64,000 nt of DNA from Flagellimonas spongiicola. Lineage in GTDB: Bacteria; Bacteroidota; Bacteroidia; Flavobacteriales; Flavobacteriaceae. Each line of letters starts with the position of its first letter. The first letter of the stretch is position 1. The notes below the pieces were generated by a model. The model was not told the DNA's origin, made no database searches, and worked only from the letters and a program-made list of their open reading frames with translations. Of this stretch, positions 45,667-54,573 are shown piece by piece. A program made the translations under genes and the position numbers. The stretch is from positions 62,001-126,000 of the forward strand of contig NZ_JAMFMA010000003.1 of assembly GCF_023502425.1 (NCBI RefSeq), given 5' to 3'.

Positions 45667-46875
45667 ATGGAGTATTTCAAGATAGTTTTCTGGATAGCGT
45701 TGTTTGTGATTTTCTATTCCTATTTGGGATATGGGATATTGCTTTTTGCAATAATTAAGCTAAGACGGGTTATGGGATTGGCTAAGAAATTTGAAGGGAA
45801 TGAGGATTATGAACCTCAGGTAACACTCTTTGTTTCTGCGTTTAATGAAAAAGACTTTTTGGACCGCAAAGTGAAAAATTCCAAAAATCTAAACTATCCT
45901 GAAGACAAGGTAACACAGATTTGGGTCACGGATGGCTCTGATGACGGAACGCCAGAATTGTTGCGTAACTACGATGGAGTTGAGGTATACCATAAAGATG
46001 AAAGAGCTGGTAAAATAGCAGCCATGAACCGCGGAATGGAGTTTGTAAAAACGCCAATCGTTATTTTTTCAGACGCAAATACCGATTTAGGAGAAAACGC
46101 CATACGAGAAATAGTTCGTTTGTTTAGGAATCCCAAGGTTGGATGCGTTTCTGGCGAAAAAAGGATTTATTCCAAAGCGGTGGATGGCGCTGCCGGTGCG
46201 GGTGAAGGCATGTACTGGAAGTATGAGTCCCAGTTAAAAAAATGGGACGCGGAACTATATTCTGTGGTCGGTGCAGCGGGCGAATTGTTCGCCATTAGAA
46301 CGGAATTATGGCAAGAAGTAGAGCGCGATACGTTACTTGACGATTTTATGATCTCTTTACGCGTTGCCATGTCGGGTTACACCATCCAGTACAATCCGGA
46401 AGCATATGCTATTGAAACTGCCTCTGCAAATGTCAAGGAAGAATTGAAACGGAAAATACGAATCTCAGCTGGAGGGATCCAATCCGTGGTTAGATTACAC
46501 CCATTGCTGAACTTCTTTAAATATGGGACCTTATCGTTCCAATACATTTCGCATCGAGTATTACGCTGGACTTTGACACCCTTGTTACTACTGCTGATCA
46601 TTCCCATTAATTTGATTTTGGCCATGAACGAAGGGCTATTTGAATTCCGGTTATTTAGTATTTTGTTTTGGGGTCAGGTACTGTTTTATGCTTCAGCTTT
46701 GCTGGGTTGGTTCTTGGAAAATCGCCAGATTCGATTAAAGGTTCTGTTTATTCCCTATTATTTTTTCATCATGAACCTTTCTGTTTTTCTTGGCTTTGCA
46801 AGGTATCTAAAAGGAAATCAATCGGTTAACTGGGAACGAGCAAAACGCGGTGTACAGAAAGAGGCTATCGCCTAG
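45667..46875 (+). CDS. Membrane family 2 glycosyltransferase
   Basis: The protein has an N-terminal membrane helix, a GT-A domain with VTLFVSAFNEKDFL, IFSDANTDLG (DxN variant of DxD) and the LLDDFMISLRVA and KRKIRISAGG blocks, then three C-terminal helices (about 295-385). Length is 402. It is the last glycosyltransferase of the block, and its stop overlaps the end of the convergent hybrid kinase gene by 4 bp. Confidence 0.86.
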   Translation: MEYFKIVFWIALFVIFYSYLGYGILLFAIIKLRRVMGLAKKFEGNEDYEPQVTLFVSAFNEKDFLDRKVKNSKNLNYPEDKVTQIWVTDGSDDGTPELLRNYDGVEVYHKDERAGKIAAMNRGMEFVKTPIVIFSDANTDLGENAIREIVRLFRNPKVGCVSGEKRIYSKAVDGAAGAGEGMYWKYESQLKKWDAELYSVVGAAGELFAIRTELWQEVERDTLLDDFMISLRVAMSGYTIQYNPEAYAIETASANVKEELKRKIRISAGGIQSVVRLHPLLNFFKYGTLSFQYISHRVLRWTLTPLLLLLIIPINLILAMNEGLFEFRLFSILFWGQVLFYASALLGWFLENRQIRLKVLFIPYYFFIMNLSVFLGFARYLKGNQSVNWERAKRGVQKEAIA

Positions 46876-48005
46876 CTTTCTTCGGAATAAATGGGGAGGT
46901 CAAAGTAGAAAGTACTGCCTTTACCCACTTCACTGCGAATTTTCAAACTGCCGCCATTTTTGATGACGAAATTTTGACATAGAATTAAACCAAGACCAGT
47001 CCCTGGTTCTTTTTCAGTACCCAATTTGCTAAAGTGTTCGTTGGGATTCAGGATTTTTTTGATGTCCTCTTTTGGAATCCCATTACCGTTGTCCTCAATT
47101 TCTATTACAACAGTCTCCTTACTTAGCTTGCTATTGATTTTGATTCTGCCTTCCAAAGGTGTGAACTTGATGGCGTTGGACACAATATTCCGCAATACCG
47201 TTTTGATCATATTATTGTCCGCAAATGCAAAAACGCCTTCGGGGACATTGTTTTCCATAACGATTTTCTTGTGATCACTACCTAACTGTAGCAATCGAAA
47301 AGTCTGCTGAACCAAATCATTTATATCCAATTTTTCAGGGATCATTTGGATTTGATCACTTTCGGATTTGGCCCAACCCAATAGGTTCTGAAGAAGATTC
47401 AGGGCTTCATCCATTGTATTCAATAGATCATAGACCGTTTCGTCTAAAAACTTGTCATCTTTTGGGTCGATAATACCCCGCATGATGAAATCCATTTTCA
47501 ATTTGGCCGCACTAAGCGGAGATCTAAGGTCATGGCCTATAATCGAAAACATTCGGTCTTTTAGATCATTGGATTGCTTAAGATTTAGTGCTTGTTCCTC
47601 AATCTGATTTTTAGCCCGGACCAAGGCAACATGCGTATGTATACGGGCTACGAGCTCTTGTTCGTTAAATGGTTTGGTAACATAATCCACACCACCTACT
47701 TCAAAACCTTTGATTTTATCTTGCACATTTACCTTTCCCGTAAGGAAAATAATAGGGATGTCCTTGTATTCTTTGTGCTCTTTTATTTTCTCACAGAGCT
47801 CAAATCCTTCAATTCTTGGCATAATCACATCCAACAGGATTAAATCTGGTTTGCGTTCTGCCAATAATTCGAAGAAGTAATCGTCATCGCTGGTGCCTTT
47901 GATTTCATATTGGTTCCGTTCCAATATGAATTGAAGTAACTCAAGATTGAGTTGTTCATCATCAACGGCAAGGATATAGGGTTTTTCCGTAACTTGGTGT
48001 TCCAT
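46872..48005 (-). CDS. Receiver-histidine kinase hybrid
   Basis: The 377-residue soluble protein has an N-terminal receiver (AVDDEQ, phospho-acceptor Asp59 in LLDVIMPRIEG, Lys in YVTKPFNEQEL), a short coiled coil, HisKA with His158 in SIIGHDLRSPLS, and a HATPase domain (EDNGNGIPKED, GTGLGLILCQN). The receiver-first order suggests that its kinase activity is set by phosphorylation from another kinase. It lies antisense between the glycosyltransferases and the rhamnose genes, so a role in controlling the polymer is a position-based inference. Confidence 0.9.
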   Translation of the reverse strand: MEHQVTEKPYILAVDDEQLNLELLQFILERNQYEIKGTSDDDYFFELLAERKPDLILLDVIMPRIEGFELCEKIKEHKEYKDIPIIFLTGKVNVQDKIKGFEVGGVDYVTKPFNEQELVARIHTHVALVRAKNQIEEQALNLKQSNDLKDRMFSIIGHDLRSPLSAAKLKMDFIMRGIIDPKDDKFLDETVYDLLNTMDEALNLLQNLLGWAKSESDQIQMIPEKLDINDLVQQTFRLLQLGSDHKKIVMENNVPEGVFAFADNNMIKTVLRNIVSNAIKFTPLEGRIKINSKLSKETVVIEIEDNGNGIPKEDIKKILNPNEHFSKLGTEKEPGTGLGLILCQNFVIKNGGSLKIRSEVGKGSTFYFDLPIYSEES

Positions 48006-48069
48006 TTAAGCGCTAAAGTCCTTTACGAAAGTAGGAAAAAGATTTTAGGATTGATACGAATTTCCTTTC

Positions 48070-48088
48070 GGTCATGCTTAATATGACC
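48070..48088. promoter_or_regulatory. Inverted repeat between hybrid kinase and rfbB
   Basis: GGTCAT and ATGACC are perfect 6-bp arms with a 7-bp spacer, about 65 nt upstream of the hybrid kinase start and 138 nt upstream of rfbB. It could be an operator for either gene. The arms are short. Confidence 0.3.
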
Positions 48089-48182
48089 ATTATAATAGGT
48101 TGAGGCCGCTTTAAAAGCTATATTGAAGTGTTCCACCAACAAAAACCGACCATTCACAACATTAATTGAACCCAAATAAAAA

Positions 48183-48202
48183 GTAGGATTATATTTACAA
48201 AG
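48183..48202 (+). promoter_or_regulatory. Shared GTAGGAT-ATATTTAC promoter motif, copy 2
   Basis: GTAGGATTATATTTACAAAG matches the block upstream of the LruC gene in 18 of 20 positions and lies 23 nt before rfbB. TATATTTA is a one-mismatch -7 element and a TTG lies about 21 bases upstream of it. It is the likely rfbBACD promoter. Confidence 0.5.
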
Positions 48203-48225
48203 TAAGTAATAAAAGTAAAATATTC

Positions 48226-49263
48226 ATGACTCATATCTTGGTAACCGGGGGCGCAGGATTTATCGGTTCCAACTTTGTCCCCTATTTTTTGGAAGCTAAT
48301 CCCGATAGCCATTTAGTCAATATTGATGCTCTTACCTATGCAGGTAATTTGGACAATTTGATAGAAGTGGAAGGGCATGAACGGTACACCTTTGTTAAAG
48401 GTGATATCTGTGACCGAAAACTCATAGAACAACTATTTGAACAGTTTGATATCAAGGGAGTTATTCATTTTGCCGCAGAGTCACATGTGGATAATTCAAT
48501 TACAAATCCGGATGCATTTATGCAGACGAATATTTTAGGCACGTTCAACTTGATTGATGTTGCCAAAAATTACTGGATGGTTAGTCCTGGAGTCTATAAA
48601 GAAGCATACAAGCATTCAAGATTCCATCATGTTTCCACAGATGAGGTATATGGTACTTTAGGTAAGGAAGGGTTGTTCATGGAAACAACACCTTATGCAC
48701 CAAACAGTCCTTATAGTGCCTCCAAGGCTTCTTCCGATTTTATTGTTAGAAGTTACCATCATACCTATGGTATGAATGTGGTTACCACCAATTGCTCCAA
48801 CAATTATGGACCAAAACAACATGATGAAAAGTTGATTCCAACCATAATCCGAAAGGCATTGGGTGGGGAGTCCATTCCAATTTATGGCGATGGTTCCAAT
48901 ATCCGTGATTGGTTGTACGTTTTAGACCATTGCAAGGGAATTGCTTTGGCTTATTTCAATGGTGTTTCTGGTGAGACGTACAACATTGGAGGTAGAAACG
49001 AAAGAAACAATCTTTATATAGCAAAAAAGGTATGTGAGCTCCTAGATTTAAAACATCCTAGAAAAGATAGCTCGTCGTACAAGGATTTGATCACTTATGT
49101 AAAGGATAGGGCAGGGCACGATTTCAGATACGCCATTGATGCCTCAAAAATAGAAAATGAATTAGGCTGGAAAGCCGATGAGAACTTTGAAAGTGGGATT
49201 GATAAAACCATAGATTGGTATTTAAAGAAATTTATCGAAAACAATACAAAGAGTTTGGCTTAG
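48226..49263 (+). CDS. rfbB: dTDP-glucose 4,6-dehydratase
   Basis: This enzyme converts dTDP-glucose to dTDP-4-keto-6-deoxyglucose, the second step of dTDP-rhamnose synthesis. It has [18 protein letters not shown] at the N terminus, [12 protein letters not shown], the catalytic STDEVYG and [10 protein letters not shown], and [10 protein letters not shown]. Length is 345. It is the first gene of the complete rfbBACD set. Confidence 0.96.
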   Translation: MTHILVTGGAGFIGSNFVPYFLEANPDSHLVNIDALTYAGNLDNLIEVEGHERYTFVKGDICDRKLIEQLFEQFDIKGVIHFAAESHVDNSITNPDAFMQTNILGTFNLIDVAKNYWMVSPGVYKEAYKHSRFHHVSTDEVYGTLGKEGLFMETTPYAPNSPYSASKASSDFIVRSYHHTYGMNVVTTNCSNNYGPKQHDEKLIPTIIRKALGGESIPIYGDGSNIRDWLYVLDHCKGIALAYFNGVSGETYNIGGRNERNNLYIAKKVCELLDLKHPRKDSSSYKDLITYVKDRAGHDFRYAIDASKIENELGWKADENFESGIDKTIDWYLKKFIENNTKSLA

Positions 49264-49291
49264 GGAAATCCTGGCACAATACCCCAAAACA

Positions 49292-50152
49292 ATGAAAGGA
49301 ATAATATTAGCAGGTGGCTCTGGAACGCGTTTGCACCCCATAACCTTGGCGGTGAGCAAACAACTGATGCCCATATACGACAAACCAATGATCTATTACC
49401 CGCTGTCCACTCTAATTGAGTCGGGAATTTGGGAAATATTGATCATATCAACTCCACATGACTTACCAATGTTCCAACGCCTATTGGGTGATGGACGTAA
49501 ATACGGGTGTAAATTTGAATACGCGGTCCAAGATCAACCCAACGGTTTGGCTGAGGCCTTTATTATTGGAGAAAAGTTTATTGGCGATGACAAAGTGGCC
49601 TTGATTCTTGGGGATAACATCTTCTACGGTACCGGTTTGGAGACTTTATTGCAGTCCAACAATAATCCGGATGGGGGAATTATTTATGCTTACCACGTTA
49701 ATGACCCGGAGCGCTATGGTGTTGTGGAATTTGATGAAGAAGGTAGTGTGCTTTCCATAGAAGAGAAGCCAAAGAAGCCAAAATCCAATTATGCGGTCCC
49801 TGGAATTTATTTCTATGATAACGATGTTGTGGAGATTGCCAAGAACATTGAGCCTAGTGCCAGAGGCGAATTGGAAATTACGGATATCAATCAAGAATAT
49901 TTAAGAAGAGGAAAACTCAAAGTGAGCATAATGGATAGGGGTACAGCCTGGTTGGATACCGGTACTTTCAAGTCCTTAATGCAGGCGTCACAATTTGTCC
50001 AGGTCATTGAAGAACGTCAAGGACTTAAAATTGGAGCTATTGAATCTTCAGCTTATAAAATGGGATTCATCACAAAAAATCAGTTTAAAAAACTAACCGA
50101 ACCTTTCCTAAAAAGTGGGTATAGTACCCGATTATTGGAGGTATTATCTTAA
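49292..50152 (+). CDS. rfbA: Glucose-1-phosphate thymidylyltransferase
   Basis: This enzyme makes dTDP-glucose from dTTP and glucose 1-phosphate. The nucleotide site is [30 protein letters not shown] and the catalytic region [10 protein letters not shown] (near residue 105) follow. The length of 286 is typical. It lies 28 nt after rfbB. Confidence 0.96.
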   Translation: MKGIILAGGSGTRLHPITLAVSKQLMPIYDKPMIYYPLSTLIESGIWEILIISTPHDLPMFQRLLGDGRKYGCKFEYAVQDQPNGLAEAFIIGEKFIGDDKVALILGDNIFYGTGLETLLQSNNNPDGGIIYAYHVNDPERYGVVEFDEEGSVLSIEEKPKKPKSNYAVPGIYFYDNDVVEIAKNIEPSARGELEITDINQEYLRRGKLKVSIMDRGTAWLDTGTFKSLMQASQFVQVIEERQGLKIGAIESSAYKMGFITKNQFKKLTEPFLKSGYSTRLLEVLS

Positions 50153-50157
50153 GCACT

Positions 50158-50706
50158 ATGGAAATTCGTAAAACAGAAATAGAAGGTTGTTTTATCCTGG
50201 AACCGAGGGTCTTTGAAGACAAGCGTGGGTATTTCATGGAAAGTTACAACCAAGAAAAATTTGAACGACTTACTGGGGCAAAGCCCTTTTTTGTTCAGGA
50301 TAACGAATCCCTGTCCTTAAAAGGCGTATTGCGGGGTTTGCATTTTCAAAAAGGCGAACATGCCCAGGCCAAATTGGTACGCGTTTTGGATGGCGAGGTG
50401 TTGGATGTTGCTGTGGATATTAGGCCAAACTCAAAAACCTTTGGGAAGGTCGTGACCACCTTGTTGTCTTCCAACAACAAAAAGCAAATGTTCGTACCAA
50501 GGGGTTGCGCACATGGGTTTGTGACCTTGAGTGACACAGCGAAATTCTCCTATAAATGCGATAATTTTTACAATGCTGAATCTGAAGGAGGCATTATTTA
50601 CAATGATCCAGCGTTTAATATTGACTGGATTTTAAATCAAGAGGATTTGATCATTTCAGAAAAGGATATAGCGTTACCTGCCTTCAAAGAAGCGGTGCCG
50701 CATTAA
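50158..50706 (+). CDS. rfbC: dTDP-4-dehydrorhamnose 3,5-epimerase
   Basis: This cupin-fold epimerase has the catalytic His in LRGLHFQKGEHAQAKLV (near residue 62), VDIRPNSKTFG and PRGCAHGFVTLSD (near 116). Length is 182. It lies 5 nt after rfbA and 12 nt before rfbD. Confidence 0.95.
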   Translation: MEIRKTEIEGCFILEPRVFEDKRGYFMESYNQEKFERLTGAKPFFVQDNESLSLKGVLRGLHFQKGEHAQAKLVRVLDGEVLDVAVDIRPNSKTFGKVVTTLLSSNNKKQMFVPRGCAHGFVTLSDTAKFSYKCDNFYNAESEGGIIYNDPAFNIDWILNQEDLIISEKDIALPAFKEAVPH

Positions 50707-50718
50707 TTTAATTGGTAT

Positions 50719-51588
50719 ATGAAAATATTGGTAACCGGGGCATCCGGGCAATTAGGAAGTACATTCAAAGCATTGGCGGATGGCGGTCATGCAAAAGGAC
50801 TGGATTTTGAGTTTCGCTCATCAGCAGAACTTGATATAACAGACTTTGCCGCTGTACGTGAAGAATTGCTTTCAAAAGATTACGCCTATTGCGTCAATTG
50901 CGCGGCCTTTACCAATGTGGACAAAGCGGAGACGGATAACGAATTGGCTTATACCATCAATGTGTCAGGTGCCAGAAATTTGGCCATGAACTGTAACGAA
51001 AGCACTACCGTGCTGATTCATATCTCCACAGATTTTGTTTTTGATGGGTTCTTGAACACGCCTTATTTGGAAGACGACATTGCACGTCCTATCGGTTTTT
51101 ATGGCGATACCAAATTCAAAGGTGAACGGGCAATTGTTAACAATTTAGAAGAGTATTTTATCCTAAGAACTTCTTGGTTGTATTCCGAGTTTGGACATAA
51201 TTTCATGAAAACCATGATTAGACTGGGTAATGAGCGGGATGAATTATCAGTGGTCTATGATCAAGTAGGCACACCCACTTATGCCTCAGATTTGGCCAAA
51301 GTAATATTACACATCATAAATGCCCATAGCATAGACTATGGAGTTTACAATTATAGCAATGAGGGAGTGGCCAGTTGGTACGATTTTGCCAAGGCAATAT
51401 TTGACCAATTTGGGATTGAAGTCCAACTAAATCCCATTCGTTCCGAAGAATATCCTACACCGGCTGAGCGGCCAAAATTCAGTGTGCTGGATAAATCTAA
51501 AATCAAGAATACCTTTAAGTTGGCTATTCCTCATTGGAAGGACAGCCTTTCCGTTGCGCTTAAGGCCTATTCCAAGATAAATATTTGA
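50719..51588 (+). CDS. rfbD: dTDP-4-dehydrorhamnose reductase
   Basis: This NAD(P)H-dependent reductase completes dTDP-L-rhamnose. It has LVTGASGQLGSTFKAL at the N terminus, NCAAFTNVDKAE, STDFVFDG, and the YxxxK motif in YGDTKFKGE (near residue 132). Length is 289. It is the last gene of the rhamnose set and of the polysaccharide region, followed by a candidate terminator. Confidence 0.95.
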   Translation: MKILVTGASGQLGSTFKALADGGHAKGLDFEFRSSAELDITDFAAVREELLSKDYAYCVNCAAFTNVDKAETDNELAYTINVSGARNLAMNCNESTTVLIHISTDFVFDGFLNTPYLEDDIARPIGFYGDTKFKGERAIVNNLEEYFILRTSWLYSEFGHNFMKTMIRLGNERDELSVVYDQVGTPTYASDLAKVILHIINAHSIDYGVYNYSNEGVASWYDFAKAIFDQFGIEVQLNPIRSEEYPTPAERPKFSVLDKSKIKNTFKLAIPHWKDSLSVALKAYSKINI

Positions 51589-51628
51589 TTTTACAGCCCC
51601 TTACCAATTTAAATAAGAGTATTCCATT

Positions 51629-51663
51629 AGGGATGATTAAAATCCTATGATTTCCCTTTTTTT
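51629..51663 (+). terminator. Candidate terminator after rfbD
   Basis: AGGGA (51629-51633) and TCCCT (51653-51657) can pair and are followed by seven T. The stem is short and the loop long, so this is a modest candidate. It lies 40 nt after the rfbD stop. Confidence 0.4.
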
Positions 51664-51744
51664 GTAGTCTTGAGTTACGTGCTACTCGTTAAGTTAAGTC
51701 GCTAAATAGTATTTCTTTCAGATGTTATCAGAATAATATGAGTT

Positions 51745-51823
51745 ATGTGGAAAATTACAGTGGCACTTATCGGTCTTGTGTATGATTAGTTGCGGACTTT
51801 TCCAACGGAAAATGTCCGCCTGA
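51745..51823 (+). pseudogene. Decayed lipoprotein N terminus
   Basis: One frame reads MWKITVALIGLV and then stops at 51787. The next frame continues MISCGLFQRKMSA and stops at 51823. Joined by a one-base shift, the two give a normal lipoprotein signal with lipobox MISC and then nothing. This suggests a frameshifted remnant. The alternative is chance resemblance in an AT-rich gap. Confidence 0.35.
51792..51819. repeat. Hairpin 1 of a tandem pair
   Basis: GCGGACTTTTCC and GGAAAAtGTCCGC form a 12-bp stem with one bulged T around the loop AAC. No T run follows on either strand. It lies 12 bp from a second, larger hairpin. Confidence 0.6.
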
Positions 51824-51831
51824 TTTTAAAG

Positions 51832-51882
51832 ATAATTGATTGCAGGAATTTCCAAGTGGAAATTCCGCCCGCAATTAATTAT
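51832..51882. repeat. Hairpin 2 of a tandem pair, 51 bp
   Basis: The outer arms ATAATTGATTGC and GCAATTAATTAT (one mismatch) enclose the perfect inner arms GGAATTTCCA and TGGAAATTCC with loop AG. The right arm includes the stop codon of the minus-strand lipoprotein gene. Stems of this style, with ATTGC/GCAAT outer arms, recur near accessory genes in Bacteroidota as far as I recall; this recollection was not checked. Confidence 0.65.
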
Positions 51883-52813
51883 ACACCATGTTAGCAATAG
51901 TTTTTAGTAACTCTTTTTTTGTCTTGAATGAGTTTGTTTTCGAAGTCGTGTCGGCAACAATTCTCTTCCTCTCTTTTTTTAATTCCTTTAACTCAATCCT
52001 AATACTACCAATCAGTCCATTCGAGTTGTCTTTTTCAGCCTCGGAAAGTTCGTCTTCCAAAGTTTCAATATCTAAGTCCAATTGATTGAGTTCATTATTA
52101 CCATAATAGTAAATTTGTCTTTTCTGTTCGAATTCTTTTAATAACTCTTCCAAGCAAGGTGCGAAGGACCCATTTCTAATATCAAATATTACGGGTTCAT
52201 TTTTTGGTAAAGAGTCCAATAGGCTTACTAAAGTGTTGTTTCCGTCTCGACATCCAGAAATCCTGCCCCAAACCCGATATTCAATTGGATTATTGCTTAC
52301 CCTCTTTATTGGCAAACCGTAATGAAAGTAATCCTGAATATTTTCAGTAAGGCTTTGTCCTTTATTATTGTTTTTGATTGTACTATGAGCTAATTCAAAA
52401 AAAGCATCCAGAATTTGGTAGTCCTTCTGATATTTCTCCTGCCTATTTGGATTTGTTGAAATCAAAAAAATAGAGTCATTCCATTGATTAATTTTACTAA
52501 ACCTAAAACTAATTCCGTCGAGCACTTCGCGTCCATGTCGAATTGAACTGTCCAATTTGACAGACTCTATCCTTTCCAAAAATGTATTTAGCTCCTTTCG
52601 GTCGATTTCATATTCCACATTAATTAAGTGGTTCGACCCTTGAATGTGTCCTTCAATCTTAAATTGCTTACTATCTTGGTACAGTATTCCTTTATCAATG
52701 TCAATAGTATATTGAACAGGTGTAATAAATGCGGGATAAAATTCAAAGACAATTTTATCGCTACCGCACGAGATTAAAAGCAATGAAAACAGTACGGTAA
52801 TGATTCGATTCAA
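51875..52813 (-). CDS. Lipoprotein of unknown function
   Basis: The 312-residue protein has a clear lipoprotein signal (LLLISCGSD, Cys near residue 16). I recognise no domain. The C-terminal 70 residues form a charged coiled coil (ELNQLDLDIETLEDELSEAE). The gene is AT-rich, stands alone, and is flanked by an 11-bp inverted repeat and by hairpins, so recent arrival as a cassette is plausible. The C terminus (IANMVYN) is encoded partly by the repeat itself. Confidence 0.75.
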   Translation of the reverse strand: MNRIITVLFSLLLISCGSDKIVFEFYPAFITPVQYTIDIDKGILYQDSKQFKIEGHIQGSNHLINVEYEIDRKELNTFLERIESVKLDSSIRHGREVLDGISFRFSKINQWNDSIFLISTNPNRQEKYQKDYQILDAFFELAHSTIKNNNKGQSLTENIQDYFHYGLPIKRVSNNPIEYRVWGRISGCRDGNNTLVSLLDSLPKNEPVIFDIRNGSFAPCLEELLKEFEQKRQIYYYGNNELNQLDLDIETLEDELSEAEKDNSNGLIGSIRIELKELKKERKRIVADTTSKTNSFKTKKELLKTIANMVYN

Positions 52814-52836
52814 TTTTCTTAAATTATTGCTAACAT
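51888..52836. repeat. 11-bp inverted repeats flanking the lipoprotein gene
   Basis: ATGTTAGCAAT at 51888-51898 and ATTGCTAACAT at 52826-52836 are perfect inverted copies. The left copy is in the last codons of the gene and the right copy lies 13 bp upstream of its start. Together they bracket almost exactly one gene, as expected for a mobile cassette boundary. No transposase or integrase is present. Confidence 0.5.
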
Positions 52837-53048
52837 AAAAGATATCAATCGTTTTAATGATTTATATCTTACGCTAAGGGAAGTTAACGGATTTTTAGCT
52901 AAAATGCCTTGCTAAGTTTACGGATGCTTCGGTTGGATTGACAAATGCATGTTCCCCGGTCAATTTATTCGGAAACAATGCTTTTATCAGGCCATAGCAT
53001 TTAAAATTGGTCTGTAAAACACTTAGTTGTACGGCGTAATTGAGCCTA
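52837..53048. other. Intergenic stretch without a clear gene
   Basis: This AT-rich gap contains a weak inverted repeat (GATAT/ATATC near 52841-52868). A minus-strand frame of about 50 codons is open from the DUF4407 end but lacks a good start. I see no convincing gene; it may hold decayed coding sequence. Confidence 0.3.
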
Positions 53049-54149
53049 TTAAAGCCCCTTCACCTGCACCTTATGGAAGCTGTCCGCTTGTAGTCGTAGC
53101 AATTCCTCTGCCTTCTCCTTTTTATACCGATAGAGTTCCTCCTCATTTCGTATATCGGCATAAATCTGTTCATTGATGGCACCATCGGTAGCTAACAATA
53201 ACTTACGTTGCTCGACTTTTTGGGTGACCCAAGTGGCCACAACGCTCTCTTGTTCTTCAAACTTATAGTCGTACTCCCCTTTGGGCGCCAATAATTTGGC
53301 AATGATGGGTGCAGTTTCAATTGCTAAAAACAACAAGAAAATAAAGAAGGAAGGAAACCAGGGTAGCTTTCCAAGCGCATTGATTCGAGCCATCAAACCA
53401 TCAAAACCATCTATAATGGGTTGGGAGTTTTCAACGGCAGTGTTATAATCGGTGCCAAGTGCTGCAATTTGAGATTCCAAGTTTTCAATTTTGGAGGTAT
53501 TGGTTTCTTTTAACTGGTTTAACTCGGCTAAATAAGCATCGTGTTTGTCGCGCTTTTCTTTGTAAACAGGTCCCTTGCCCAATAAACCTGTTCCAGCGGT
53601 TCCTTCGGCTTCGGAGATATAGGTGTCATACAGTGCATTGGTCTCCGCTTCTTTAGCAGTGATTTCTGCCTTTAAATTGGAGATTTCCTGATTTAGCGCC
53701 TCAACTTGTGGTGTGTACTGTAAGGCAATTTGCTCTTGATTGGCCAAGGTCATGGCATTTTTCTCTTCCAAAAGAACCTGGTCTATTTCCTTTTGGAAAA
53801 TTTTCATTTCAAGGGGTTTGGATATCACCACCGCAATGATGATTGCCAAAATAAGTCGTGGTGCGGCTTGCAAAAGTTCACTTTTAAAATTGTCCCTTTT
53901 TTTAATGGTGGAAACAATGTAACGGTCCAGGTTAAAAATCAACAGTCCCCAGATGAAGCCAAAGAAAATAGCTGTGTATATGTTGTCGAATACGGTATAG
54001 AGGGCATAGCCGCTGGCAATAAATGCCATGACGGCCGTAAAAAATACAGTAGCGCCAATACCTGCATATTTATTACGCTCCCCGTTGGAGCATGTCTCTA
54101 GAATTTGGGTGTCCGCACCCGAACAGAAAATAAAAAATCGTTGTAACAT
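53049..54149 (-). CDS. DUF4407 membrane protein
   Basis: The protein starts MLQRFFIFCSGADTQIL, the DUF4407 signature, which fixes the ATG at 54149; a longer frame adds a spurious N terminus. It has three membrane segments near residues 30-110, a coiled-coil periplasmic or cytoplasmic domain (about 130-245, LNQEISNLKAEITAKEAET), and a further membrane segment near 265-285. Length is 366. The function is unknown. It is a single-gene unit. Confidence 0.85.
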   Translation of the reverse strand: MLQRFFIFCSGADTQILETCSNGERNKYAGIGATVFFTAVMAFIASGYALYTVFDNIYTAIFFGFIWGLLIFNLDRYIVSTIKKRDNFKSELLQAAPRLILAIIIAVVISKPLEMKIFQKEIDQVLLEEKNAMTLANQEQIALQYTPQVEALNQEISNLKAEITAKEAETNALYDTYISEAEGTAGTGLLGKGPVYKEKRDKHDAYLAELNQLKETNTSKIENLESQIAALGTDYNTAVENSQPIIDGFDGLMARINALGKLPWFPSFFIFLLFLAIETAPIIAKLLAPKGEYDYKFEEQESVVATWVTQKVEQRKLLLATDGAINEQIYADIRNEEELYRYKKEKAEELLRLQADSFHKVQVKGL

Positions 54150-54573
54150 GATAGTGTTCGTTTGGTTTTGATTGAATCTCTTAAAACCAAGGGAATCCTT
54201 ACGAACAAAGAAGAGAGGTTGGCGTGTTCTACTTTGCACGAATGAATGATGAGTTCCTCGGCAATGGTATTAGAACGCAGTTTTTGGCAATTTGTTACAG
54301 AAAAAGCCCTGAAATCAAGGCTTTAACTGTTTTTTAGGTTGAGGGCGATGAGGTAAACAGGATGGATTTGTATTGAAAAAGGGCTTCAATTACACTCTTA
54401 TGTCTGTACCTGTTGTACAGAAACTTAGGTGGGTGCCAGTATTGCGGAATTCAAAAAATAAAGTATATTGGCGCATATTTTGAATAAAAGTTGTATAACT
54501 TTTGTAGCTTTTTTCTACTTCTCAACCTTCGCAGAATAATTTGGGGATACTATAAACCCTAAATTATATCAAA
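54150..54573. promoter_or_regulatory. Intergenic region with two strong palindromes
   Basis: This 424-bp gap holds the divergent promoters of the DUF4407 and small lipoprotein genes and no credible gene. TCTGTAC (54403-54409) and GTACAGA (54415-54421) form a perfect palindrome with a 5-bp spacer. AAAAGTT (54486-54492) and AACTTTT (54497-54503) form another with a 4-bp spacer, 71 nt before the lipoprotein start. AAAGCC/GGCTTT near 54315 is a third, weaker pair. Confidence 0.5.

Noticed and set aside
52900..53048. About 50 open codons on the minus strand after DUF4407
   Set aside because: No start codon or recognisable family; open frames of this size occur by chance. Noted only as possible decayed sequence.
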